From Bathynomus jamesi (Eukaryota; Arthropoda; Malacostraca; Isopoda; Cirolanidae), in assembly GCA_023014485.1 (NCBI GenBank), contig JAJOZX010000924.1, forward strand, positions 85,001-149,000: 64,000 nt of DNA. The letters are read 5' to 3'. This document shows positions 42,379 through 54,552 of the stretch, one piece after another. The translations under genes were made by a program, and so were the position numbers. Below the pieces are notes generated by a model that worked only from the letters and a program-made list of their open reading frames with translations, was not told where the DNA came from and searched no databases. How positions within the stretch are numbered: the stretch's first letter is position 1; each line of letters begins with the position of its first letter.

Positions 42379-43206
42379 ATTCCATGACAAATCATGCAAA
42401 AAAGAAGAAAAAGTGCACCATACCCTCATAGATTTTGCTTAAATTTGGTTTATAGAATGGGCTATACTAGTAAATACCAAATTTCAAATATCAGCTCAAT
42501 CGACGTTATGGTTCAAAAGTTATGCTCCCCCATTTTTTGAGGAGGGGACGAAAACTGGAAATTTTCAAACCACTATAACTCAGTCCCTAATTGACATAGA
42601 ACAGTGATTTAAAGTGTGTATGAAAAGTAATTGCACACATAACAAATTAGCATAAGCAGAAAAAATGGCTAAAATAAAAAGAAAAAAAGTTATGACACTT
42701 TATTTCATTTGAAGGGTCCTGCCCCCCTAAATTACAGATTTTTTAAAATAGTCATATATACAAAAAATGAGTTTCAACCTTATTCTATCAATATATGTGT
42801 ATTTGCATATAAAATAGGTATTTACAGATTTGAAAATGACTGCTTTCACTTAAGAGACAATAATTTCTAACAAACTGTTCAACATTCTCATTGACTTCTG
42901 GTATATAGATTGGTGTACTTGTTAAAAATGTAAATACATATGTGTTAAACTAGTATTCTAAGAACTAAACATAAAACACTAGTACCTACCATAAAATATC
43001 TTCCCCCATTCAATTGTTAGGTAAATTGGTTGAACAAAAAATCCCATGTGGACATTAAAAAAGTGGCAATCCTAACCCAGAATAACTATTGCCTAACTAG
43101 AGATATCTTTATTTTGTTTTCTGTGATGCGCAAAGCATTCATTGTATTCTCATTTAATGTATATATTTTTTTTTCATTTTGAACAGATTTATGTACATAT
43201 ACGCAA

Positions 43207-43873
43207 TAGGGTTATGACTTTTTAATTTTTTGTCATAAATATTGTTTCCTGTATCATCAATCGATGAACTTTTGCTTGAAAACAATAAAAAAGGGCCTAA
43301 TTCTTCAGAATTAAAAAAAAAAATGTCACCCCGAAAGCAAATATAGTATATTAGTATATTCGAGATGGCTGCATTGCACCATTCTAGATTGGTTACCTAG
43401 TATTTTCTTGAATATTCCGGAATATACCGAAAAGCACTAAATACTCTGGAAAATCACTGGAACAGAGACCCATCTGCAATAGCTATACCAAGGAGCAACC
43501 AATGTGCGGAACGTGCCATTAAGGTGATGCAAGAACTTTACGTAAACTGTAAAAATAAAGACAACCTTAATCACAGGTTTATTTTAAGCAATAAGTAGAA
43601 CAATTAAAACAATAATAGAGTAAATGTATAATATTGTATTTGTATAATTAATATGTATTGTATAGGTATAATGTTGTATAATATATGTTTATGTATAATA
43701 ATTGTGAAATAAACATGCAAATTCCTATTTATTTTATTAATTTTTTCTTTTTATTTTGGGGGTGAAGTTTTTTCAAAATATATCGAAAAAACTGTTATTT
43801 TCATTGTCAGGGGGGCAAAAGTTCATCGATTTATGATACAGGAACATGAGGTTATAAAAATGTCATAACCCTA
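43207..43873 (+). mobile_element. Small TIR element with a transposase C-terminus
   Basis: Ends TAGGGTTATGAC and its complement, with inner pairs such as CCTGTATCATCAATCGATGA. Flanks ATACGCAA (43199-43206) and ATACGCAT (43874-43881) suggest an 8-bp duplication with one mismatch. Inside, the plus strand encodes RDPSAIAIPRSNQCAERAIK and VMQELYVN, then a stop near 43598, similar in pattern to the C-terminal NQAVERHIKLVTEA of the 58.7-63.7 kb element. Confidence 0.75.
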
Positions 43874-43908
43874 ATACGCATAGTGTTTTAAATAAGTAAA
43901 AGTGTTTG

Positions 43909-44646
43909 ATGAAAATGTCTACACATAAAAGCTATAACAAGCACTGTTGCAACCCTTTTGAACTGCACAAAAAGCCTATTCTGCAAAACTTGAGGCCACT
44001 TCCAAAGCTTGTTGAAAATAGTGACCCTAAATATAATTTCAGTGATGAATCAGAAGTTTGTATAAATTGTCTGAAATTAATTAATGAACACGCGAAACCT
44101 GAAGAATTATTCAGATTGCCAGAAACAATAACTAGTAGTACTGAAAGTATGACTACTTCACCTGACATATCCCCAGAAAAAATTCCAAGAAAATGTACTG
44201 AAATGGATAAAGATATTCAATGAGAAGATCTTAATGCAATTTTGGAGTAACTTCATGTTACCCCAGTGAAATTACGTAAGTAACTAGCTATTAATATGTG
44301 TAAAGATAATGCATTTTTATACTGTACTGTCAGCTGAAATTTAATTCAGATATAGTTGTCTTATACCTAATACATATATATGAAATTATCTAAAAAATAT
44401 ACTTCAGTTCAGAAATTCAGAATTGTTGCCACTAGATATGTCATACTTATATTTATTAATTAATTGTATTTCAAATATTTTTCAGATGCCCTGAGCAGTG
44501 GAAGCAGATCAAAGGCAGTTTCACAAAAATACAAAAAAGCTTCAACCTCCCTCAAGAGGGAAGTTGGAAACTGCATTTGCCACTGAAGTTCAAGATGTTG
44601 GGGAGCCACTGAGTAAACCATCTCAAAGAAGCAGATTTGGAGAGGT
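43909..44646 (+). pseudogene. Outer transposase gene, exons 1 and 2
   Basis: Exon 1 (43909 to about 44274) encodes a Cys-containing N-terminus (HKSYNKHCCNPFELHKKPIL, EVCINCLKLINEHAKPEELF) and ends at donor TTAC|GTAAGT, with in-frame stops at about 44221 and 44252. Exon 2 (44486-44646), between TATTTTTCAG and GAG|GTAAGA, encodes SSGSRSKAVSQKYKKASTS and after a frameshift KLETAFATEVQDVGEPLSKP. The inner transposon (44774-49079) lies in the following intron. By comparison with the inner gene, the exon 1 Cys pairs may form a zinc-binding N-terminal domain. Confidence 0.7.
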
Positions 44647-45433
44647 AAGAAACTAAAAATAATTAATGAGATGACTTTGAACTATTAATGTATGTATGTT
44701 AATACCTGTATATAGGTACAGTTTTATAGGTTGTCATGTTTAGATGTATATGTAGACATTAGCTATATAAATTGGGTCATTCTCTGTCAGATCAACCAGT
44801 GCCTAACACCCTCATCTCTCAGATTTTGCTGAAATTTTGTTTATAGGGAGTTTGTGGGCCCTGAATCCATTTCTGAAATTATAAGGTCAATCCGACCAAC
44901 GGTTCAAGAGATATGACCTCGGGAAATTTGAGGTCACTTGCGAGGTCACTAACATTTGGCGACCCATAACTTGGGTAATAATGGTCACAATTATATAAAA
45001 GTTATATATTAGAATCAGAAAACGACAAGGAATCCAAATATGCAAGTTTTAGAACTCTAGGTTGAAAAAAAAAAGTTACACTGTAACCAAAATTTGAGGT
45101 CACGATTTGACCTCTGGGGTATCAAATGAGAATTTTTTTTTTAAATGTAAAAAATGAAGGCATAGGCATTGGCTATTAGAATCAGCAAAAAAAAGTTTGT
45201 TTATGTTAGTATTTTTCATGTAACTAACATATAAGTGAACACCATATTCATAAGTTGTGCGTCAATTCTACCTATTTTTTCACACTTAAGCTCATAATTT
45301 GACCTATAGAAAAAATTAATTTTTTATAGATAAAAACAAAGGCAAAAATGTAAAATTGTATTTCACTGCTAATCTACACTGGCAATAATAGTTATAATAG
45401 TGAAAGGGAAGACCTACTTAGAGGATTCATGTG

Positions 45434-47496
45434 CTAGCCTAATACAATTTTTGCATGCTCGATGCTCTCATCAATTTCTTTTTGTGGAAAAATGTATTGA
45501 ATTCTGCTGCCTCCTCTTAGGGTAGGACAACTCATTACAGTTAATATATGATGTCCTGGCACTGCACATGAATCCTTGTTTGATGGATAATAATATGCAC
45601 TTGATCCTGATGACCCAGAGGGATGTAGAAAGTTCACAGTGAAATCATCAAACTCTTCACAATATTCCTCCACAATTCCATACCAAACTTGCATGTCATA
45701 AATGCAGCCAACATACTCTCCTGGTTTGACACATTTTAGGTTACCAAGCATTGCAGGTTCATTAGTAAAATGACTTTTCCTTATTCTTTTCTTTTCTCCA
45801 ATGCCACTTGAAATGGGATACACCATCAGTTCTTCCTTGTTTAGGGGAACAAATCTATGATATTTCTGAGTTCCAGGAATAGCCCTACTATCCTTGAATC
45901 GATGTTCCAACCGTTCTTCTGCATCTTTCAAATCAGCTGTAGTTACAAAGAAAAAATTTATCTTCTTGCTCAAGTTTTCTTCACAAAACTGAAACATGTT
46001 CTGGTGTAAGAATTTGCCTCTCTGTAGTTCTCTGCAAACTGGCACGAGCAGTAGCTCTTTTCACTGTTCCTCCAATCCCATTACATGCATTTTGCCATGG
46101 GATGTAGCAAAGAAGTGCCATTCACAAGACAGACCAAAATCCTCTTCATGGTAACAGAGATTTGTGAAGTTGTATCTGTTCTTATATTGGCCAGCACATC
46201 CATCTGAGAAATAGTGCACCTTCTTCAATTGTGGGCATCTGAATTTAACATATGTCATAAGCTTCAATATGAATGAGTAAACCATTATAGTGTTGTGTTT
46301 TAGTGATGCAGATAAGAAACAGACACTAAAATGGCTAAGTTCCTGGTCTGCAGATGATCTATAATAGATGACAAAAGGGTGAACTGTACACTGTGAATTG
46401 TCCCAGTGAAACCCTTGGGCAGCATCCAGGACAATGAAAGAATAATTCTCAGAGAAATCACCTACTATAACTACCTCGCTCTGAGGTGGTAGTGTTTCTT
46501 TCAACTGCTTGAAGTACTGTGATTGTTGCTGAGCAACAAAGTGATGACGAACCATGCGGGATATTTTCATGCTTAGGGATGATAAGTATTCATGAAGTGG
46601 CTCCACCTTATCAACCATTGTACAACGGTCAACAGTCACCCATTGCTTGTAAGATATTTCATTTGGAGCTGATTTCACACTGTCAAGTAACTCAAGAAAA
46701 TCCAGGACACCCTCTTCTCTTGGGCAATCATTGCAAAGTTGCATCATGCAAGTCTCTCTTTCTGTACTGCAGACACTGTAATCCATAAGATCCTTGTATG
46801 AAAGACCTCTTTCTCCCAATGCAGCCAGCTGCAATTTTGGATTTTGATGGTATGTGCAGACACAGACAGAATGAGTCCCACCACTACCGGCAAGCACACA
46901 ATATGATGGCCGTAATTTTGCAAATGTGGAAAATCCTATTTTGGGATTCTTTTCATCATTTTTATATAGTTCAAACATCTCTCTTAAATTCCCGAGGACC
47001 AATCGTTTTTGCACCTTCATTGCACCTTCAGCACTGATAACTTTCACGCAATCCTTTTGGCCAGGACACATACAACTAACCTCTTCTGACTCATAGAATC
47101 TTCTAACTATATCTTTGTGTTCTTCAGATATCACTTTTCCTTTGCTCATTAGTGGAATCTTCGGAAGGATTCCATGTTCTGATTTAAGTGAATGGCTTCT
47201 TTTCACCATGTATGTTGTAGTTTGAAAGAAACTAGCTGTTTTTTCAATTGTGTATGGTGAGTGTGTCAATATTTGTAGTTTGTGATGGTGACATTTGCTC
47301 TCCAGGAATGACTGTTTCAATTCATTCATTAATTTGTCTAGATGTTTTTCAGATTTAGTTTCAGGTTTTGAAGTATCACTTACCTCCTCGGTAATTTGAA
47401 CACCATAACTGAGTTCTAGCCTCTCCTTCAGGTGTTTCTGAGCAGATGATAGCTTACCACGAGCCTTGCACTTTTTCTGGCTTAATGACAGCCCTT
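45434..47496 (-). CDS. Inner transposase-like gene, exon 2 (one frameshift)
   Basis: Acceptor TTCTGTTCTTTTCAG at 47497. Landmarks in order: KLQILTHSPYTIEKTASFFQ, LVLGNLREMFELYKND, GFSTFAKLRPSYCVLAGSGG, THSVCVCTYHQNPKLQLAAL, MVRHHFVAQQQSQYFKQLKE, EVVIVGDFSENYSFIVLDAA, HWDNSQCTVHPFVIYY, VHYFSDGCAGQYKNRYNF and FFATSHGK. At a T4 run (46090-46093) one base appears to be missing. The next frame continues to the stop at 45434 with AEERLEHRFKDSRAIPGTQK and YDMQVWYGIVEEYCEEFDD. The family is unnamed to me; its invariant Asp residues and the flanking TIRs argue for a transposase. Where the outer copy has CDGIGG this one has Asn, so even without the frameshift it might be inactive. Confidence 0.8.
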
Positions 47497-47646
47497 CTGA
47501 AAAGAACAGAAAAAAAGGTTTCACACACCTGAATATTAGTAATTAAATATTAATTATAGTACCTTAAATGCTATATAATTGGCTATATAGTAGATCAAAC
47601 AGACCTTGTAGTAAAGTATAAGTTATTATATTAATTTATTACTTAC

Positions 47647-48004
47647 TTTTTTTAACTGGTGTTTGGTCCAGAAATGCTAGAACTGGTTCAACTGAAGTTG
47701 AAGGATTTTCCTTTATCAAGCAATCACTGTCATTGTCCAGATCTTGAATTGAAGAGATGTTACTCAAGCCACTGATAGTAGATGATTCATTTGAATCCTG
47801 CTCAGACTCGTTGTTTTCAGTGGTACTAAGTATAGTGGGGTTTTTCATTATCAGTGTCCAGCAGTTCACACACAACAATGAGTCTTTTTTCACTCTTCCA
47901 GCACATTTTTCAACAAGTACATCAGTCACTTTTCTAAGATTGATTGTTATGCATTTCTTGTGTTTTTGAATAGGGTCCTGGCAGTATTTCAAGTGCCGAA
48001 CCAT
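47647..48004 (-). CDS. Inner transposase-like gene, exon 1
   Basis: ATG at 48004 follows a probable untranslated exon start (acceptor ATATCTTTACAG near 48016). It encodes MVRHLKYCQDPIQKHKKCIT, DVLVEKCAGRVKKDSLLCVN and CWTLIMKNPTILS: spaced Cys/His residues suggest a small zinc-binding domain, as in the outer copy's exon 1. A Ser/Asp/Glu-rich linker follows (NNESEQDSNESSTISGLS). It ends at AAAAAAA|GTAAGT, and the split codon joins exon 2 as Lys. The frame is open throughout. Confidence 0.75.
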
Positions 48005-49231
48005 TGTATTTTGATCTGTAAAGATATAGGATTTACAATTAGGTAATATATATTTTTTAGAAAATATATAGCTATACACACTTAATATTTTAGGCCTTGA
48101 TAGTCTCTGAGGCTCATTAAAACACCATACCCACCAGCCACCCACAGTGCTGGCTGGAACTGTACTAACCTGTAGACAAGGAATTTTGCAACTATCTGTG
48201 TTGATTCTGCACTTAGACAAGTAGCAACATGTTTCAACAGGTTTGTTTAGGCTACATGTGAGCTTAGTCTTCCCCTTTCACTATTATAACTATTATTGCC
48301 AGTGTAGATTAGCAGTGAAATACAATTTTTATTAAATTCTTGGAGCTTGAGGTCAAATTGATAGCTAAGATATAAAAATTCCTTGAAATGACAAGCAATT
48401 TATAAATATGGTGTTCACTTATAAGTTAGTTACATGAAAAGTACCAACATAAACAAACTTTTTATGATTGTTTCTATTAGTCAAGAACTCTGACTTTGTT
48501 TTTTATCTATAAAAAATGTAATTTTAATTTCTATAGGTCAAATTATGAGCTTAAGTGTGAAAAAATAGGTAGAATTGACGCACAACTTATGAATATGGTG
48601 TTCACTTATATGTTAGTTACATGAAAAATACTAACATAAACAAACTTTTTTTTGCTGATTCTAATAGCCAATGCCTATGCCTTCATTTTTTACATTTAAA
48701 AAAAAAATTCTCATTTGATACCCCAGAGGTCAAATCGTGACCTCAAATTTTGGTTACAGTGTAACTTTTTTATTTTTCAACCTAGAGTTCTAAAACTTGC
48801 ATATTTGGATTCCTTGTCGTTTTCTGATTCTAAATATATATACTTTTATATAATTATGACAATTATTACCCAAGTTATGGCTCGCCAAATGTTAGTAACC
48901 TCGCGAGTGACCTCAAATTGCCCGAGGTCATATCTCTTGAACCGTTGGTCGGATTGACCTTATAATTTCAGAAATGGATTCAGGGCTCACAAACTCCCTA
49001 TAAACCAAATTTCAGCAAAATATGAGAGATGAGGGTGTTAATTTCAATTTTTTTTGGTTGATCTGACAGAGAATGACCCATTTCCTAAAATGTGACATCA
49101 TCCCATATACTAAATATACTGGTATATGTTCAAATTCATGAAGTACAGTACTTCCTTAATTCTTGAATAATATAAATCATATACTTACATCCTTAATATT
49201 GTGCAATAATTTGGGGTTGTTTTTTTTATAG

Positions 49232-51175
49232 GTACGAAAACCTCATGAGTGATCTTGTACAAGACTTCAAATCCACATCATCATACAAAAGGAGGCTTCA
49301 GATACTTACACACTCACCATTTCCTATTTCTAGGACAATGGATTTGTTTGGTGCAACCAGATACATTTGTTTGGTGCAACCAGATACATGGTTGACAAAG
49401 CCAGACATTTGAAACATACATTTGGTATTATGCCACAGATTCCTATCTACAGTAAAGGAAGAAAACTAACTGAAGATATAATCTCTGAAATAAAGGAATT
49501 CTACAAAGATGATGAAGTCAGTCGTTTGTGGGCAGGGAAATCTGACTGTGTTAGCATAAGAAATAAAGATGGTGAAAAAGAGTACAAGCAAAAACGTCTA
49601 TTACTAGGAAATTTAAAAGAATTCTATTCAAAATATAAAAACAATGATAATAGCATAGGGTTTTCTACCTTTGCCAATCTGAGGCCTAAATGGTGTGTAA
49701 TTGCTGGAGGCAAAGGAACCCACTCAGTTTGTGTTTGCACCCACCACCAGAATCCTAAACTCATGGTATCAGCAATTGCAGAGAAAAACTTAACCTATTA
49801 CACACTTATGGAAAAAATTGTTTATGATATAAATTCTTCTACATAAATGTTATATGGATGTCAAGAATTTCCTGGTAACATAGGCATATTTAATTTCTTA
49901 AATACTATACCTTCCTTGACAAGCAGAGATTCTGTCAAATATGTTCAGTGGAATAATACAGATAGATCAACATTGGAAACTCATATAGCTTCTCCAGATG
50001 AATTTATTGAAAACCTTTCAGAAAATTTTTTTTTTTCTCTTACTAGGCACCACTACATTGCAAAAAGCCAGAGTCAGTATTTGAAGACTATGAAACAGAA
50101 TCTTCACTGTGATGAAATATTTGTGCTAGGGGATTTTGCAGAAAACTATTCATTCATCACTCAAGATGAACCACAAAGTTTTCACTGGACAAATTACCAG
50201 GTGACCCTCCATCTATTTGTGGTGTATCACATGAAGGATGAGGAATTAATTCATACTAGTTACTGTATTATTAGCAATTGTCTTGAGCACTCAACATCAG
50301 CAGTTCACACTTTTCAGCAATATTTAATGAAGGATATTAAACAGAAATTCCCCATCATACAAAAAGTAATTTATTTCTCTGATGGGTGTGGAGGCCAATA
50401 CGAAAACACAAATATAATTTCAGCAATCTATGCTATCATGAACAGGATTTTGGTATGAAGGCTGAGTGGAATTTCTTTGCCACAAGTCATGGGAAAAATG
50501 CTTGTGATGGTATTGGAGGAACTATTTAGAGAGTTGTAGTAAAAGCTAGTTTGCAACGTACTGATACTGGTCATATTCTAACACCAAGAGCTTTCTATGA
50601 TTTTTGCACTGAACACTTTAATTCAATTATTTGTTTGTATGTTACAAATGATGAGGTTCATGCAGATAAATTCAATCTTTCTAGTAGGTTTAATGAAGCT
50701 TTACCTGTTAAAGGTACATGGGGTTTCCACAGGTTTTTAGAAGAGTCAGAAAACCTAATACAAGCTTATCAGACATCTGATTCTGATAATTGTAAATTGT
50801 TTAGAATAAGTACCGGGGCTGAACCAGATAAAGACAGTCAACTAGTTAAAAAAGATGAGTATCAAATTGGCCTGTAAATATGATGATAAAGTTTGGTTTG
50901 GAATTATTTTAGACACTTCAGAAGAATATGGTGATTATAAAATCAGTTTCACCTCATCAGGATCTACCACTCAGTATTATTTTCCGATGAATGAGGATGT
51001 TTGCTGGATAAAACAAAGTGATATGATTTCTATCATGATGACACCAAATATCAACATGGTGTTAAGATTATTTACTCCTTCAATCCAAAGTAAGTTCAAG
51101 AACTTAGTGGAAGTTTGGAACCAAAACTCGGATAAAAACCTGTTGAAAATTAACTACCATATATACACCCGAGTA
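49232..51175 (+). pseudogene. Outer transposase gene, main exon (DFAENYS family)
   Basis: After acceptor TTTTTTTTATAG the plus strand encodes KRRLQILTHSPFPISRTM, ARHLKHTFGIMPQIPIYSKG, LLLGNLKEFYSKYKN, GFSTFANLRPKWCVIAGGKG, THSVCVCTHHQNPKL, TRHHYIAKSQSQYLKTMKQN, EIFVLGDFAENYSFITQDEP and VIYFSDGCGGQYENTN. After a frameshift near 50420 come FFATSHGKNACDGIGGT and RTDTGHILTPRAFYDFC. The C-terminal part (50855-51175) holds YDDKVWFGIILDTSEEYGDY. Premature stops and frame changes near 49844, 50420 and 50526 inactivate it. The Asp residues of GDFAENY, SDGCGGQ and CDGIGG are candidate metal ligands. Overall it is about 40-50% alike to the inner copy by eye. Confidence 0.8.
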
Positions 51176-51640
51176 TAGGTCGACCCTTGATTTTTGGCCA
51201 AGAAATCATTAATTTATCATATGCCTCGTGTATAGGTCAACCCCAGTTGTTGAGGGTAGTGGAACAACAAATTAGGGTAATAAAGCACCATATTTTATGG
51301 CATATAAAACTCATTTCCAAAAACTAGAAACTGGCAACTGCATCTAGGTGACCTTAAACATGTCATCATGTATAGACATGTTACTGATAACCTACTGTGT
51401 AACAGCCATTTCCAATTGTGTCTTGGTAATTTTAATATAATTGGTACATATTTTATGTTTTCATTGTTTACTGGTACTAAATGGTAAATATTTTTCATGT
51501 CTGAAGCTAACAGTAGCTCCTAGCCCTCCCCATCATGCTTGGATTTCAACCCCACGAAAATGTTACCCTTATATAGGTCGACCCCCTAATTTTTGCCTAA
51601 GAATTCAGTCTTAAAAACTCAACCTATACATGAGTATATA
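51161..51640. mobile_element. MITE with GTATAGGTCGACC repeats
   Basis: Ends ATATACACCCGAGTATAGGT and, inverted, TATATACTCATGTATAGGTT. GTATAGGTCGACCC-like units recur inside at 51172, 51229 and 51572. It has no coding capacity and lies just after the outer transposase gene's last exon. Confidence 0.7.
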
Positions 51641-51917
51641 CAGTGTATGTAAGCTTAGGTAGGTATAGATTATTAGCATTAAAAATTACACTGGTCTGCA
51701 TGAAAATTGATTTCTTTATTTTGAGTTGTTATTCTGAAGCAGTTTGCTGCACTGAATTAAAAAATGCTACCAGTTTTTTTTATCACCTACAGTTTTAAAG
51801 TTATTAGCAAAACAATTATGGGGCGTTTTGTAATTTTTTACCTTTTTTATCTTTAATTAATTTCGTTTTTTCATATTTTTCAGATAGATAATTCTAACAT
51901 TGTCTAAAATTTTAATA

Positions 51918-53585
51918 ATGGCTTCTAGAGGATGTACCCATAGTCCAGACATATTTTGTTATATTTGTGGTTGGTATGTTGTAAAACAAAGGACAAATGT
52001 AATGACCTTCATTAAGAGAGCTTATCATGCTTATTTTGGAATTAAATTAGGAGATTAAGACAAAAGTTGGGCTCCACACAAGGTTTGTCTTACGTGTGTT
52101 GCGGCACTAAGGAATTGGAGCAAAGGTAAAAAGAAAAGTTTGCCATTTGGGATCCCTATGGTATGGCGCGAGCCTAGAAACCATACTGACGACTGCTACT
52201 TCTGTTCTTGCAATGTTTAAGGTTATAATACAAAGAATAAAGAGAGCCTTCAATACCCAAGTCTTCCATCTGCAATAAGGCCAGTACCCCATGGTCCAGA
52301 AGTTCCTATTCCCCGCCCACCCGAGAGTCTGGATCAATACAATTTAGATTCTGATTCAGCTCTAAATCCAGACAATGATGATGTTTATGAACAGCCAACA
52401 GCTGACCGAGATCCTAAACCATTAACCCAAGCCAAACTAAATGACTTAGTCAGGAATTTGAATCTGCCTAAGGACTCTGCAGAACTTTTGGGGTCTAGAT
52501 TGCAGGAGAACAATTTATTGGCATCCGACACATACTTCGCTTGGTACAGAAATCGTGAGAAAGACTTCGTGCCTTTTTTCGAAGAAGATGGTCCCTTGGT
52601 ATTTTGCAAGGACATCACAGGATTAGTGTGCAAGCTAGGCATCGAATACCAAACCAGTGACTGGAGATTGTTTATAGATTCCTCTAAAACCAGTCTAAAA
52701 TCAGTGTTACTGAACAATGGTAACAAATATGCATCAATCCCAGTGGCCCATTCTACTCATTTAAAAGAGACCTATGATAACATGAAACTGCTTCTGGAAA
52801 AAATTCAGTATCAAAATCACAGATGGATATTGTGTGGGGATCTCAAAGTCCTTTGCATGTTACTTGGGCAGCAATCAGGATACACTAAAATGCCATGTTT
52901 CATCTGCGAATGGGATAGTCAAGCATGTGACCAGCACTGGAAGAAGAAAACTTGGCCTCCTAGAGAGAATCTTACCCCAGGATCAAAGAACATTTTACAT
53001 GAACATCTAGTTGAACCAAATAAAATCCTCCTACCACCCTTGCACATTAAGTTAGGCTTGATGAAGCAGTATGTCAAAGCATTGAATAGAGGTGAGTGTT
53101 TGAAGTACATTTGTTTAAAATATCCAAAGATTAGCTATGAGAATATAAAGGAAGGTGTTTTTATAGGTTCTCAGATTAGAAAGTTATTGACAGACAATCA
53201 TTTCCTGAACACAATGACCAATAAAGAAAAAGAAGCATGGCTTGGTTTCAAAGATGTTGTTGAAAACTTCTTGGGAAACTACAAAAGCCAAAATTATGAA
53301 AGACTGGCGGAAAATATGCTTAAAAAGTTTTGTGCCTTAGGCTGCAACATGAGCCTGAAAGTTCACTTCTTATTTTCGCATCTTGACCATTTTCCCAAAA
53401 ATCTCAGAGATGTCAGTGAGGAGCAAGGGGAATGATTTCACCAGGACATCAAAACCATGGAAAGAAGATATCAGGGAAGATGGCATACAAATATGGCAGT
53501 GGATTACTGCTGGTGTCTGCAACGAGATCAGCCTAACGCACAGCATAAGAAAACATCAAAGAAGCACCGGTTTAGTCATCATTAG
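51918..53585 (+). pseudogene. Unnamed invertebrate gene family C, three premature stops
   Basis: ATG at 51918 gives MASRGCTHSPDIFCYICGWY, a Cys-rich start (SPDIFCYICG, HKVCLTCV, DDCYFCSC). Then come a proline-rich linker (IRPVPHGPEVPIPRPPESLD), KLNDLVRNLNLPKDSAELLG, YQTSDWRLFIDSSKTSLKSV, WILCGDLKVLCMLLGQQSGY, TKMPCFICEWDS, ILLPPLHIKLGLMKQYVKAL, KVHFLFSHLDHFPKNLRDVS, EEQGE[stop]FHQDIKTMERRY and YCWCLQRDQPN. I recognise it as an expanded, uncharacterised invertebrate family, often intronless and probably transposon-derived. Stops interrupt at about 52058, 52218 and 53433; two look like CAA-to-TAA and CGA-to-TGA changes. The frame is otherwise open, so decay is recent. Confidence 0.75.
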
Positions 53586-53639
53586 TCAGATCTACCTTTG
53601 TAGTCTTAAGTCTTTGGAATAAGTCCTGAAATGTTTGCA

Positions 53640-54229
53640 AGTAAAGAAGGTAAATATATTTTGTTTCTTTGTTATTTTTTTTTCTTTCATAAACAAGCAA
53701 TATACTTGTCCAAGAGCTAGGAGCTATTTAATTCTGCTTTAATTAGGTTTTACTCTATCACCTAAAGATTTCGTGCTACAAGGGGTGTTGTAATACCTCA
53801 TCTGTCCCCAAATGTTAACCACCCATTGATGGGAGGGGAGAGAGTATTTTGCTGGGAACGGGACTGGTTGTTATATATATTTACCCTACATTATTATGTA
53901 AGCGTTATTGTAGTCTATAACAATAAAATTTATGGTTTACCACGTGCAATCCAATGTTGGTCTCAATAAGATGGTTCACATTTGGGGATAAATGGGGATT
54001 TATGACACAGCCTGTAGTAAGAAAACCATACATGATAGGGAAAAACTAACTATATTTTTGAGATCAGCGCACTCAAATTATATAGAATCACCAACTAGCT
54101 TGTAAAAATTGATCGACAAGTTTTCAAATGTGTACCGGTGTTATTGCACCATGTGTAAATTGCAATGTATTAATTACCTAACAGCTTACATGAATTAGTA
54201 AAAATTAGTCTTAAGTAAAAGTAGCCATT
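53640..54229. other. Gene-free stretch before the outer right TIR
   Basis: No coding sequence seen; a T-rich run near 53675 and A+T-rich DNA. Confidence 0.5.
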
Positions 54230-54534
54230 TTGAAATCTGTAAATACCTATTTTATATGCAAATACACATATATTTCTTTTTATATATTGATAGAATAAGG
54301 TTGAAACTCATTTTTTATATATATGAAAATTTTAAAAAATCTGTAATTTAGGAGGGGCAGGACCCTTTCAAATGGAATAAAGTGTTGTAACTTTTTTTCT
54401 GTTAATTTTAGCCATTTTTCCTACTTATGCTAATTTGTTGTGTGCACAAGTACTTTTCATAAACACTTTAAATCACTGTTCTATGTCAATTAGGGACTGA
54501 GTTATGGTGGTTTGAATATTTACAGTTTTCATCA

Positions 54535-54552
54535 CCCCCCCCCCCCCCCCCC
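54535..54552. repeat. C18 homopolymer in a TIR
   Basis: Eighteen C residues within the right TIR of the 12.3 kb element; the left TIR has only five at this place, so this is slippage after insertion. Confidence 0.95.

Larger units (their letters stand above)
44774..49079 (-). mobile_element. 4.3 kb long-TIR transposon (inner, DFSENYS family)
   Basis: TIRs of about 645 bp on the left (44774-45417) and 810 bp on the right (48268-49079) start GGGTCATTCTCTGTCAGATC. ATT flanks both ends (44771-44773, 49080-49082). The right TIR has an extra copy of an internal ~150-bp segment. Part of the TIR (CCCTCAT...AGATTTTGCT...GTTTATAG) is homologous to the outer element's TIR. One minus-strand gene with a single coding intron lies inside. 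It is the best preserved transposon in the window. Confidence 0.9.
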
